Source: an uncultured Flavobacteriales bacterium (GTDB lineage: Bacteria > Bacteroidota > Bacteroidia > Flavobacteriales_D > Crocinitomicaceae). From it: DNA of 64,000 bases. The position numbers were made by a program, and so were the translations under genes. How positions within the stretch are numbered: position 1 is the first letter of the stretch; every line of letters starts with the position of its first letter. Positions 52,637 to 60,261 of this stretch are shown piece after piece. The notes beneath the pieces are model-generated. The model saw only the letters and a program-made list of their open reading frames with translations. It was not told where the DNA came from and made no database searches. Location of the stretch: the NCBI GenBank assembly GCA_903939755.1, contig CAJAII010000039.1, positions 40,813 through 104,812 of the forward strand. Reading direction: 5' to 3'.

Positions 52637-52928
52637 ACAAACGCTTAAGGTGGATTTACGATATCAAAAGTAAGGACTTTCTATCAAATTTTATCGGCGA
52701 TGAACCATAAACCGATCTAAAATGAAATTAGTAGGGCATAATGAATTGAATTTCTATTTAATGCACAAAAAAAATAGACCGAGAGAAAAATAACAAAGCG
52801 AAGAATGAAATAAGAAAAGGTTAACAACGTGAAGGAGAAAAACAGAATGAAGAAAAAAAGCAGAGTTAACAACATCGCTCTCGCTATAAAAAATAAATGA
52901 GAATGAGAATGAAGGAAACAAAATGAAG
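52637..52928. other. Gene-free stretch between hutI and tRNA-Leu
   Basis: No frame here looks coding. It holds the hutI promoter element (52665-52672), AT-rich sequence of no visible function (52690-52800), a degenerate repeat unit (about 52801-52831) and the first copy of the 39-bp direct repeat. The tRNA-Leu terminator follows. Confidence 0.6.
52665..52672 (-). promoter_or_regulatory. -7 element upstream of hutI
   Basis: The minus strand reads TACTTTTG (TAnnTTTG match), ending 29 bp before the hutI ATG. TTTG lies 12 bp further upstream. Confidence 0.6.
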
Positions 52929-52960
52929 AAAAAAAGCAGAGTTAACAACATCGCTCTCGC
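52846..52960. repeat. Two perfect 39-bp direct repeats with 76-bp period
   Basis: Positions 52846-52884 and 52922-52960 are identical, running AATGAAGAAAAAAAGCAGAG and then TTAACAACATCGCTCTCGC. The second copy contains one arm of the tRNA-Leu terminator. A third, degraded unit (AAGAATGAAATAAGAAAAGG then TTAACAACGTG) lies at 52801-52831. This is a local duplication, not an array of spacers. Confidence 0.85.
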
Positions 52961-52983
52961 ACTGTTTCTCACTCTGCTTTTTT
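52929..52983 (-). terminator. Terminator of tRNA-Leu(CAA)
   Basis: AAAAAAGCAGAGT (52930-52942) pairs with ACTCTGCTTTTTT (52971-52983), 13 bp, around a 28-nt loop. On the minus strand the stem ends in a T-run (52935-52929). It lies directly after the tRNA 3' end. Confidence 0.75.
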
Positions 52984-52984
52984 G

Positions 52985-53066
52985 TACCCCGGGCCGGAAT
53001 CGAACCGGCACTCCCGAAAGAACAGGATTTTGAATCCAGCGCGTCTACCAGTTCCGCCACCGGGGC
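52985..53066 (-). tRNA. tRNA-Leu (anticodon CAA)
   Basis: The minus strand has acceptor GCCCCGG/CCGGGGT (G1-U72 wobble), anticodon loop TTCAAAA (CAA), a long variable arm (GTTCTTTCGGGAGT region) and T arm GCCGG-TTCGATT-CCGGC. The discriminator is A and CCA is not encoded. Pair 28-42 reads U-U, a mismatch also present in the other tRNA-Leu of the window as C-U. Confidence 0.95.
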
Positions 53067-53119
53067 GCTTAATAAAAGCGTTGGCAAATATACGGGTTTA
53101 TTTAAAACTTGAAAGACAA

Positions 53120-54007
53120 TCAAGTTAAGAATTCTACTATTTCAGTATGAAATGACACACGGAAGGTTGTTGAAGCAATTAATTCACCATCTGTTTCTGC
53201 GCTCACATCACCTAAAGAAGAGGAAATGGTCACCTCATCTGTTGTTTCATACTTAATTTCTGGGTGCTTTATTCGTTTTCCGCGCCATAAATTTGGCAAG
53301 TGGCGTAAATAATCAAAAAGCGAGACGTCTCCAAGAATAACTAATCCGAATTGTTTCTCCCTTGGATGGGTTCCCGGGGAGACAATTAGCCCATTTCCGA
53401 ACACCGGTCCATTACAAATCACTAGCATAAAAAACTTCTGTGTTCTTTCGGTTCCGTTAAATCTTAAGGTTAAGACCGGTTTTTTATACTTAAAAAAAGT
53501 GCGAATAATGGCGAGGAAATAAGAAAATCCGGAGCCGAACTTGTTTCTTAAGAGATTTAATTCGCGGACGACACTCCCGCCGAAACCAACATCTGCTATG
53601 TTCAGAAAATAACGCGTTTCGGTATTTGTTTGAAGGCAAGCGATGTGCACCCGCTCACCCATTTGACTAAAAAGATTTGTTGGGCTTTGTGTGGAAAGAT
53701 CCGAAGCGATAAAATTGCGATGAAAATCATTTCCAGTGCCTCCCGGGAGCAAGAAGATCTTTGGGTTTTTTCCTGGTGTAGCACATAAACCATTCACCAC
53801 TTCATTTAATGTGCCGTCGCCACCAATCACCAGAAGAACATCGCAATTACCCTTTGCCCTTTCGGCTAGTTCTTTGGCGTGATTCGCGTATTCTGTACTG
53901 TAATGATGAAAACTTATCTCAAGGTCGTCGTGGCACACTTGTAAAAATTGTTGGTGCGTTCGATGTAATTTTCTTGTGGTATTTTGAATACAAATAACTT
54001 TCATCAT
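53120..54007 (-). CDS. Diacylglycerol kinase-family lipid kinase (YegS/BmrU-like)
   Basis: The 295-residue protein has the DAGK catalytic motif LLVIGGDGTLNEVVNGL at about 79-95 and FLLPGGTGNDFHRNF, the ATP-site loop. VCNGPVFGNGLIVSPGTHP and SAETDGELI complete the fold. Family members phosphorylate diacylglycerol, sphingoid bases or similar lipids in the cytoplasm or at the inner membrane; the substrate is not predictable. ATGs at 54007 and 54004 are both possible; the in-frame TTG at 54010 is rejected. Confidence 0.91.
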   Translation of the reverse strand: MMKVICIQNTTRKLHRTHQQFLQVCHDDLEISFHHYSTEYANHAKELAERAKGNCDVLLVIGGDGTLNEVVNGLCATPGKNPKIFLLPGGTGNDFHRNFIASDLSTQSPTNLFSQMGERVHIACLQTNTETRYFLNIADVGFGGSVVRELNLLRNKFGSGFSYFLAIIRTFFKYKKPVLTLRFNGTERTQKFFMLVICNGPVFGNGLIVSPGTHPREKQFGLVILGDVSLFDYLRHLPNLWRGKRIKHPEIKYETTDEVTISSSLGDVSAETDGELIASTTFRVSFHTEIVEFLT

Positions 54008-54048
54008 CAATCAAATGTACCAATTGTCAATGAGAATTTTCGGGAAAT

Positions 54049-54894
54049 TTAACGTTGAATAAACAACGAGCTGGATTGTTGGATGGATTTTCCGGTGGAC
54101 GATTTAGCTGTAACAAAATAAATATAGTTTCCTGCGGGCGCATCATCTCCACTTGCTAGTTTTCCATCCCAACTGAATTTTGAATCCGTAGACTGATAAA
54201 CAATTTTATTGGCTTGATTCAATATCACGACACTAAAGTCTTGGAGCCCTTCCGATTGGATAGACAAGTAATCATTTGTCCCATCTCCATTTGGCGTAAA
54301 TACATTCGATAGAACGACCTCCAACTCTTGATCCTTCTCTGGCAAAGGCATTGATTCGTGTGTGTTCTCAACTTGTGGAATTACAATGAAATCATTGTTC
54401 GTTTTAGCAGGGTCATTAGCGGCATTCTCTCCCAAATCTTGCAAAGGGTCCGTATTTGGAAGTTGAACATTGGGGAGTTGAACTGATTCAAAAGGAATTA
54501 TTTGTGGGTCATTCATCTCATACAAAACATCCTCAATACTTAATAAATCATTGTTTTCTAACACCACAAGCGGAATAGCGTTCTTTTTCGTTTCAATTGG
54601 AACAATCGTATTATTGTTAGGAATAGATGGAAGCTCTTTCGCTTTCTGCTTTTGCTGAGTGGGAGCTTTTACAACTTTTTCATCAGGAGAATACAGCAAA
54701 TAGGCAGATACAAGAACAGATGCGGCAATTCCCAATCCAATTAACGTTTTCGAAAGAATACTTATACCAGTAGTGACCAAAACAGGAGTGGCTATCGCAG
54801 ATGAAACTGCCGCCCAAATTTCTGGCCTTACTACTTCCTGATGATCTGAAAGTCGTTGCTGGAAAAATTCTTTTATTTGATCGTTTTGGTCCAT
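54049..54894 (-). CDS. Anti-sigma-like single-pass protein with C-terminal CHU_C / T9SS type B-like domain
   Basis: The 281-residue protein has no signal peptide. Residues 1-45 are a soluble helical segment (IKEFFQQRLSDHQEVVRPEIWAAVSS) of the kind that precedes the membrane helix in Bacteroidetes anti-sigma factors. Residues 48-68 are one membrane helix. Residues 70-190 are a low-complexity, Asn/Pro-rich linker. Residues 190-281 match the gliding-motility CHU_C domain (VFTPNGDGTNDYLSI, FSWDGKLASGDDAPAGNYIY), used by T9SS type B cargo. With the N-terminus in the cytosol, the CHU_C domain sits in the periplasm tethered to the inner membrane. It starts 6 bp after the ECF sigma gene, which supports an anti-sigma role (inference). 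Confidence 0.82.
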   Translation of the reverse strand: MDQNDQIKEFFQQRLSDHQEVVRPEIWAAVSSAIATPVLVTTGISILSKTLIGLGIAASVLVSAYLLYSPDEKVVKAPTQQKQKAKELPSIPNNNTIVPIETKKNAIPLVVLENNDLLSIEDVLYEMNDPQIIPFESVQLPNVQLPNTDPLQDLGENAANDPAKTNNDFIVIPQVENTHESMPLPEKDQELEVVLSNVFTPNGDGTNDYLSIQSEGLQDFSVVILNQANKIVYQSTDSKFSWDGKLASGDDAPAGNYIYFVTAKSSTGKSIQQSSSLFIQR

Positions 54895-54900
54895 CTAATC

Positions 54901-55425
54901 TTATCGTTTTTCAATTCTATCTCTTAGGTATGCCCTTGCCCTTAAATATTGCGACTTTGAAGTACTTTCACTTATCGCGAGAGCAGCCGCAATTTCCTGG
55001 TGAGAATACCCTTCTATAGCAAAAAGGTTAAAAACCACCTTATATCCTTGAGGCATTGCTTGAATAATCTTCATCAAGTCTTCCGCCATCATATTTTCAA
55101 TTGTAAATTCTTTATATTCTAATTTATATTCTATATCACCTAAAGAAACATCCGTTTGAAATTTTAAATTTTTTCTAATTTGATCCAAACAAGTATTTAC
55201 AATTATTCTTCTTATCCAACCCTCTAATGCCCCTTCATTTTTAAACTCCGCTATTTTTGAAAAAACCTTTATCATGCCATCTTGAAGGGCATCTTCCGCT
55301 TGATCTGTTTGCTTTAAATACCGCAAACAAACAACAAACATTTTTGGGGTAAATTTATCAAATAACGCTTTTTGAGCCTTAGGATTTCCTTTTTTACATT
55401 CATTAACCAATTCAACGTCATCCAT
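54901..55425 (-). CDS. ECF (sigma-70 family) RNA polymerase sigma factor
   Basis: 174 residues from ATG 55425 (MDDVELVNECKKGNPKAQ), the usual N-terminus of this class. The frame stays open to a GTG at 55467, which would add 14 residues. Region 2 is visible as LFDKFTPKMFVVCLRYLKQTDQAEDALQDGMIKVFSKI and WIRRIIVNTCLDQIRKN. Region 4 is MPQGYKVVFNLFAIEGYSHQEIAAALAISESTSKSQYLRARAYLRD, with an intact helix-turn-helix. It directs transcription of an unknown regulon, probably held by the following membrane protein. It is divergent from the thioredoxin-like gene at 55526, which could be a target. Confidence 0.93.
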   Translation of the reverse strand: MDDVELVNECKKGNPKAQKALFDKFTPKMFVVCLRYLKQTDQAEDALQDGMIKVFSKIAEFKNEGALEGWIRRIIVNTCLDQIRKNLKFQTDVSLGDIEYKLEYKEFTIENMMAEDLMKIIQAMPQGYKVVFNLFAIEGYSHQEIAAALAISESTSKSQYLRARAYLRDRIEKR

Positions 55426-55525
55426 TGCTCGGTCGAATAGACTTTTATTCTGTTTTAAAGGTTGCACCTAGTTTGCGTATTTGTCATAAAAATAATTAGT
55501 TTCGCCCTGTAAAAGAAAGTATTTT

Positions 55526-56749
55526 ATGCGGAATTTGTTCTCTTTTTTTCTTGTTTTTGTTTGCTACGGGTGCTTTCTGTGCTTTTCGCAGCGCATGAGC
55601 CTCCCAAAAGAAGGGCTTTGGCATGCAGAAATAAGTTTAAACGACCGCTTACATTTGCCATTCGAATTAGAAATGTCGTGTGATACAAAGACGCCAAAAT
55701 TAAGTATTAGAAATGGGGCTGAAAAAATAATCTTAATTTATCATAAGAAACGAAACGGCCTTTATTGTTATCGCTTTCCAGCAATAGATGGTGAGTTGCG
55801 CATCCAATTTGATCCCAATGGCATTCAATTAAGTGGAGAATGGATTAATTATAATAAAGCTGTACCAGTTACCATTCCCTTTACGGCGTATTTAAGTCCC
55901 GAAACGCGTTTCTTAGTGCGGGGCTTGCCTTCCTATAATTTTAGTGGGCGGTGGGATGTTGTTTTTAAAGATGGGGAAGAACATGTAGTCGGGGTTTTTA
56001 ACCAAGATGGCAATACCGTAACAGGGACCTTTCTAACCGAAACGGGTGACTACCGGTATTTAGCAGGAAATGTGGACGAAAACAACGCGCTATATTTATC
56101 AAGTTTTGATGGAACACATGCCTATCAGTTTGTTGGAAATCTTGATAATAACGAACAGATAACTGGGGTTTTTTACAGCGGGCAATCCTATCAGACCAAT
56201 TGGCAAGGGAAAAGAAATGAGTCCGCAACACTGAGAGACCCGGATTCATTAAGTCAATTGATAAATACCGCTCCATTTACCTTTGATGCGACAAAATTAA
56301 ATGGAAAGCTGTTTCATTTTGCCACTCAAAAAAACAAAGGTGCGGTCATTCAGATAATGGGGTCTTGGTGTCCAAATTGTATAGATGAAACAAATTATTT
56401 CAAAGAAATACATGCTATTTACAAAGAGCGTGGGATTGAATTTATTGCTGTTGCTTTTGAACTTGGGAAAGACAAAAAAGAACAACTTACACGACTAAAA
56501 GGGTTTATTAAGCGATGTAAAGTGCCCTATACTGTTTTGTTGGGAGGAAAAAAAAGTGCCGAGGACGCTTTAATGGTTTTTTCATCCTTAAATAAAATAA
56601 TGAGTTTTCCCACCACCATAATTATTGATAAAAAGGGCGTTGTGCGAAGAATTCACACCGGGTTTAGTGGGCCCGGAACAGGGCAAGAATATATTAATTA
56701 CAAAATTGCAACTGAGAAACTATTAGATGAAATAAGCAAGGAAAATTAA
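55526..56749 (+). CDS. Exported TlpA/AhpC-type thioredoxin-fold protein
   Basis: The 407 residues have a signal peptide (about 1-21, with FFLVFVCYGCFLCFSQ) and a beta-rich N-terminal half (25-255) of the DUF4369-like sort often joined to Bacteroidetes TlpA proteins. A C-terminal thioredoxin domain has the active site GSWCPNCIDE (Cys282, Cys285), a FIAVAFELGKD strand and the cis-Pro segment MSFPTTIIIDKKG. It would reduce or oxidise disulfides in the periplasm. It lies divergently next to the sigma/anti-sigma pair, with 100 bp from the sigma ATG to its own ATG. It stands alone; yicC follows 60 bp later. Confidence 0.88.
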   Translation: MRNLFSFFLVFVCYGCFLCFSQRMSLPKEGLWHAEISLNDRLHLPFELEMSCDTKTPKLSIRNGAEKIILIYHKKRNGLYCYRFPAIDGELRIQFDPNGIQLSGEWINYNKAVPVTIPFTAYLSPETRFLVRGLPSYNFSGRWDVVFKDGEEHVVGVFNQDGNTVTGTFLTETGDYRYLAGNVDENNALYLSSFDGTHAYQFVGNLDNNEQITGVFYSGQSYQTNWQGKRNESATLRDPDSLSQLINTAPFTFDATKLNGKLFHFATQKNKGAVIQIMGSWCPNCIDETNYFKEIHAIYKERGIEFIAVAFELGKDKKEQLTRLKGFIKRCKVPYTVLLGGKKSAEDALMVFSSLNKIMSFPTTIIIDKKGVVRRIHTGFSGPGTGQEYINYKIATEKLLDEISKEN

Positions 56750-56809
56750 CCCTGGTATTCATTCAACTACAAAGGTTCAAATTTCTTACTTTTACAAAAA
56801 TAAACGACC

Positions 56810-57676
56810 ATGATTTCATCAATGACAGGCTTTGGAAAAAGCAACGGGGTATTCCATTCAAAAAAAGTCTCTGTTGAAATCCGTTCTTTAAACAGCAAGG
56901 GCCTCGACCTAAACATTAAGCTGAACAGTTCCTACAGAGAACTTGAAACAGCCATCAGGGGATTTGTTTCCACTGCACTTGATCGCGGAAAAATCGACAT
57001 TAGTGTTTATATAGAATCACAGGTAGACCGTCCTGAAAACTTGGTAAATTATGCCTTGGCGACGACCTATTACGAAGCGTTAAAGAAGCTCAATGAATCC
57101 TGGGGGGAAGCGCCAACAGATTATTTAGCAATCGTGATGCAAATGCCATCGGTTTTAAACCAGGCCACAGATGAATTAGAAGAAGAAGAAAAAACTTGGT
57201 TGATGAATTTGGTCGGTGATTGCTGTTTAAAACTTCAAGATTTCAGACAAAAGGAAGGAGAGGCGCTTCAAAGTGAATTTAAAAAGTTAATTGCTGGTAT
57301 ACGTACATTATTAAATGAAATTGGTGGCTTTGAAGCAGATCGATTGACGGCTATCCGCGAAAGGATGAATAAAGCGTTAAAGGAGTTGGACACTGCCTCA
57401 GTAGACGAAAACCGCCTTGAACAAGAAATGATTTTTTACATCGAAAAGCTAGATGTTTCAGAAGAAAAAATGCGATTAGAACATCATTTAGATTACTTTT
57501 TAGCTACCATGGAGACTCCTCTTTGCGGAAAAAAATTGGGTTTTATAGCACAAGAAATTGGGCGGGAAATAAACACCTTGGGAAGCAAATGTAATCAAGC
57601 ACAGATGCAAAAAATAGTAGTGGAGATGAAAGACTCGCTAGAAAAAATAAAAGAACAAGTACTTAACACCTTGTAA
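56810..57676 (+). CDS. yicC: YicC family endoribonuclease
   Basis: The 288 residues match YicC end to end. MISSMTGFGKS is at the start, EIRSLNSKGLDLNIKLNSSYRELE follows, and VYIES lies in the N-terminal domain. The C-terminal DUF1732 part has ENRLEQEMIFYIEKLDVSEEKMRLEHHLDYF and GKKLGFIAQEIGREINTLGSKCN. YicC proteins act as RNA endonucleases in reported work. It starts the set yicC-gmk-nadD, with gmk one base after its stop. Confidence 0.95.
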   Translation: MISSMTGFGKSNGVFHSKKVSVEIRSLNSKGLDLNIKLNSSYRELETAIRGFVSTALDRGKIDISVYIESQVDRPENLVNYALATTYYEALKKLNESWGEAPTDYLAIVMQMPSVLNQATDELEEEEKTWLMNLVGDCCLKLQDFRQKEGEALQSEFKKLIAGIRTLLNEIGGFEADRLTAIRERMNKALKELDTASVDENRLEQEMIFYIEKLDVSEEKMRLEHHLDYFLATMETPLCGKKLGFIAQEIGREINTLGSKCNQAQMQKIVVEMKDSLEKIKEQVLNTL

Positions 57677-57677
57677 C

Positions 57678-58250
57678 ATGAACTTGCAAGAAGGAAAATG
57701 TATAATCGTCTCTGCGCCTTCAGGAGCAGGAAAAACAACCATTGTTCATGCATTGCTTGCCTCATTGCCGCAGCTTGCTTTTTCTGTCTCTGCCTGTAGT
57801 AGAGATCCCCGGAGTAATGAAAGAAATGGAATTGATTACTATTTCATCGGTGTAGAAAAATTTAAGCAGGAGATCTCGGATAATTCCTTCGTAGAATGGG
57901 AAGAGGTATACACCAATGCTTATTATGGCACACTAAAAAGTGAAATAACGAAACTCTGGGCCGCAGGAAAGGTGGTGGTTTTTGATGTCGATGTTGTGGG
58001 TGGATTAAACCTAAAAACATTTTTTGGGGCGAATGCTTTATCCATTTTTATCGCACCACCAGGAATTGCAGACCTTGAAAAACGATTAAGGAAGAGAAAA
58101 ACGGAAACAGAAGACAAAATAAATCAACGCATAACTAAAGCAACCGTAGAGCTTAAGCGAGCAGAAGAATTTGATGTAATCATTCTAAATGATGTATTAA
58201 GCGATGCGATTGCAGAAGCGAAAACAACGGTTCTAAATTTTTTAAAATGA
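57678..58250 (+). CDS. gmk: Guanylate kinase
   Basis: GMK phosphorylates GMP to GDP with ATP. The 190 residues show the P-loop SAPSGAGKTTIVH (12-24), the GMP-binding block SACSRDPRSNERNGIDYYFI with EFVEWEEVYTNAYYGT, and VVFDVDVVGGLNLK (Walker B). The LID and C-terminal helix (RLRKRKTETEDKINQRI) complete the fold. It starts one base after yicC and overlaps nadD by 4 bp. Confidence 0.97.
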   Translation: MNLQEGKCIIVSAPSGAGKTTIVHALLASLPQLAFSVSACSRDPRSNERNGIDYYFIGVEKFKQEISDNSFVEWEEVYTNAYYGTLKSEITKLWAAGKVVVFDVDVVGGLNLKTFFGANALSIFIAPPGIADLEKRLRKRKTETEDKINQRITKATVELKRAEEFDVIILNDVLSDAIAEAKTTVLNFLK

Positions 58251-58861
58251 ATATTGGCTTATATTTTGGCACCTTCAACCCTATTCATGTTGGCCATCTT
58301 GTCATCGCTAATTATATGGCTGAATTCACCGATTTAGACCAGGTTTGGTTGGTCGTTTCGCCGCAAAATCCTTTAAAAGATAAAAACTCTCTTTTGGCAG
58401 ATTATCATCGCCTTGCCTTAGTGCGAGAGGCTATCTACGATAATCCTAAATTGTCCGCTAGTGATGTTGAATTTCATTTGTCAAAGCCCAGTTATACGAT
58501 CACAACTATGAGTTATTTGCTTGAAAAGTATCCGCAACATAATTTTTCATTAATAATGGGGGAAGATAATTTAAGGACGCTGCACAAATGGTTCAATCAT
58601 GACGTGTTATTAAAAAAGCATAAGATATACGTGTATCCTAGAGTACTCACGATTCAAGAAGAACAAGAAGTGATGTCTCTTAGTGAACAATTAACCAAAA
58701 ACTATGCGGGACATCCAAATATTGTTTTTTGTAATGACGCGCCGGTTATGAAAGTCTCTGCAAGTTTTATTCGTCAGGCAATAAAAGACGGAAAGGATGT
58801 GCGTTATCTTCTAACCGAACCGGTTCACAAGTATTTGGAAGAAATGCGATTCTACAAATAA
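58247..58861 (+). CDS. nadD: Nicotinate-nucleotide adenylyltransferase
   Basis: NadD joins nicotinate mononucleotide and ATP to make deamido-NAD. The 204-residue protein has the nucleotidyltransferase motif LYFGTFNPIHVGHLVIA (5-21, HxGH), VSPQNPLKDK and MGEDNLRTLHKW. The C-terminal VSASFIRQAIKDGKDVRYL (SxTxxR-like) completes the ATP site. The ATG overlaps the gmk stop. Its stop abuts that of the convergent T9SS gene (TAACTA). Confidence 0.96.
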   Translation: MNIGLYFGTFNPIHVGHLVIANYMAEFTDLDQVWLVVSPQNPLKDKNSLLADYHRLALVREAIYDNPKLSASDVEFHLSKPSYTITTMSYLLEKYPQHNFSLIMGEDNLRTLHKWFNHDVLLKKHKIYVYPRVLTIQEEQEVMSLSEQLTKNYAGHPNIVFCNDAPVMKVSASFIRQAIKDGKDVRYLLTEPVHKYLEEMRFYK

Positions 58862-60250
58862 CTAAATTATTTCAATTCGGAGAATATAACTCGACTGTTC
58901 AAATAAATAATTCTCGTACCTCAGTTCTATCAAATAAATTCCTGCAGCGAGCTCCATTGGGAGTGCTACAAAAGTGTTGTTTCCCGATCTGCCATGTTGA
59001 ATTTCTTTCCCTTGAACATCATAAACAGTGTAATGAAAATCTTTGATGAAATCATTCGGTGAACGAATAACCACATTTTGCCCAGAAAATAAAGGGTTTG
59101 GATAAGCAGAGAAATTTTCTAGGTCGCTTTGGTTGTCAAAAAAAGGCCGGTCAAACTTAAATAGAAACAAGCCATTATTCCGATCAGAAACGAGAATTCT
59201 ATCACTTTTATATAAAGCATAAACTCCCCATGCTCCCCACATTGTGAAATTTGTGGCGTCTGGCAACAAATACGTGTCGTATGCCGCTATTTCTCCTGGC
59301 GGATTCATGCGTAAGTCATATATGCGTAACCCAGCGTTATAATAGGAAACAAAGGCCAAATTGTTCGTTATTTGCACATTGTGAGCGGTTAATTCCGCGT
59401 TAGAATTGCTTGTTCCAAAAAATTGAGTGGGCGTTATGGTCCAATCATCGGAAACCGAACATTTTTTTATTTTCAACCCTTGTGTTTCATCTGTGAATAC
59501 ATAGGTTTTTTTATCGGGAGAAAGCCAACCTTGGTGATTATAGCCTTGTTGATTGTAAAATGAGAGACTATTTATGTACGCTGGTGATGATGGCTGGGTA
59601 AAGTCATACACACGGATGCCATCATAACCACAGTTCATAATTGCTATATTATCGCGGACATAAATATCGTGCACCTCCTGAATGTCATTTGGGCCTTGCC
59701 ACAAAAGGGTTGGGTTGGTGGGGTCTGTTAATGAAAAAACGCACAGTGGAATCATGGATAAATTTACACCGGCAACAATCGGTGTTACCATACACATATA
59801 CAATAAAGCCTCCGTTGTATCAATGAATAAATTATGTGTTCTCCCAAATAGATTGTTTTGCAAATCTGCTACAAGCACAACAGAGTCGGGCATATACGCC
59901 ATGTCTATTATCTGTAAACTACTTGGTCCTTCATCACAAACAGCATAAATATAATGTTGATAGAACTTGTACTCTCTAGTGATAGCCATTGAAGAGCTGT
60001 ATTTCCCTTTAATAAACCCAACTAGGTTTAGTTGGTTATCCGATGTCAATTCAAAAAAGTGGGAGCCCTCTGTTGATCCTATGACCGCATATTCTTTATT
60101 GTTAAATTCAAATCCCCAACAGCTGCTGTAGCGAACATTTGTTGAGTTGGTCAGAAGCGTGTCTTCGTTCCATTGATCTAATTTTTGAATGTTTTTGATC
60201 TCCTGAGAAAATCCAGAAAAGGCAATAAAAAAGAGAAGTAAGAATCGCAT
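58862..60250 (-). CDS. Choice-of-anchor B family protein with T9SS type A sorting domain
   Basis: The 462-residue protein has a signal peptide (MRFLLLFFIAFSGFSQ). A beta-propeller-like region with LVIVD-type repeats follows: SLQIIDMAYMPDSVVLVADLQ, GIRVYDFTQPSSPAYINSL, GLRIYDLRMNPPGEIAAYD and NNGLFLFKF. With QEVHDIYVRDN and AHNVQITNN-type spacers this is the choice-of-anchor B pattern. The sorting domain begins at FSAYPNPLFSGQNV (about 380) and ends SSYILRIEII. The exported product has unknown ligands. It starts 12 bp after the trmH gene. Confidence 0.87.
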   Translation of the reverse strand: MRFLLLFFIAFSGFSQEIKNIQKLDQWNEDTLLTNSTNVRYSSCWGFEFNNKEYAVIGSTEGSHFFELTSDNQLNLVGFIKGKYSSSMAITREYKFYQHYIYAVCDEGPSSLQIIDMAYMPDSVVLVADLQNNLFGRTHNLFIDTTEALLYMCMVTPIVAGVNLSMIPLCVFSLTDPTNPTLLWQGPNDIQEVHDIYVRDNIAIMNCGYDGIRVYDFTQPSSPAYINSLSFYNQQGYNHQGWLSPDKKTYVFTDETQGLKIKKCSVSDDWTITPTQFFGTSNSNAELTAHNVQITNNLAFVSYYNAGLRIYDLRMNPPGEIAAYDTYLLPDATNFTMWGAWGVYALYKSDRILVSDRNNGLFLFKFDRPFFDNQSDLENFSAYPNPLFSGQNVVIRSPNDFIKDFHYTVYDVQGKEIQHGRSGNNTFVALPMELAAGIYLIELRYENYLFEQSSYILRIEII

Positions 60251-60261
60251 TTCAGGTTGAA

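Noticed and set aside
52846..52960. CRISPR array
   Set aside because: Only two perfect copies exist, with one decayed third. The interval is AT-rich and not spacer-like, there are no cas genes, and one copy is part of a tRNA terminator.
52754..53123. Minus-strand frames across the repeat region and tRNA-Leu
   Set aside because: They run through the tRNA and the direct repeats and have no domain or ribosome-binding context. They are treated as non-coding.
55426..55467. GTG start at 55467 for the ECF sigma factor
   Set aside because: The extra 14 residues precede MDDVELVNECKKG, the common N-terminus of this sigma class. It remains possible but is less likely.
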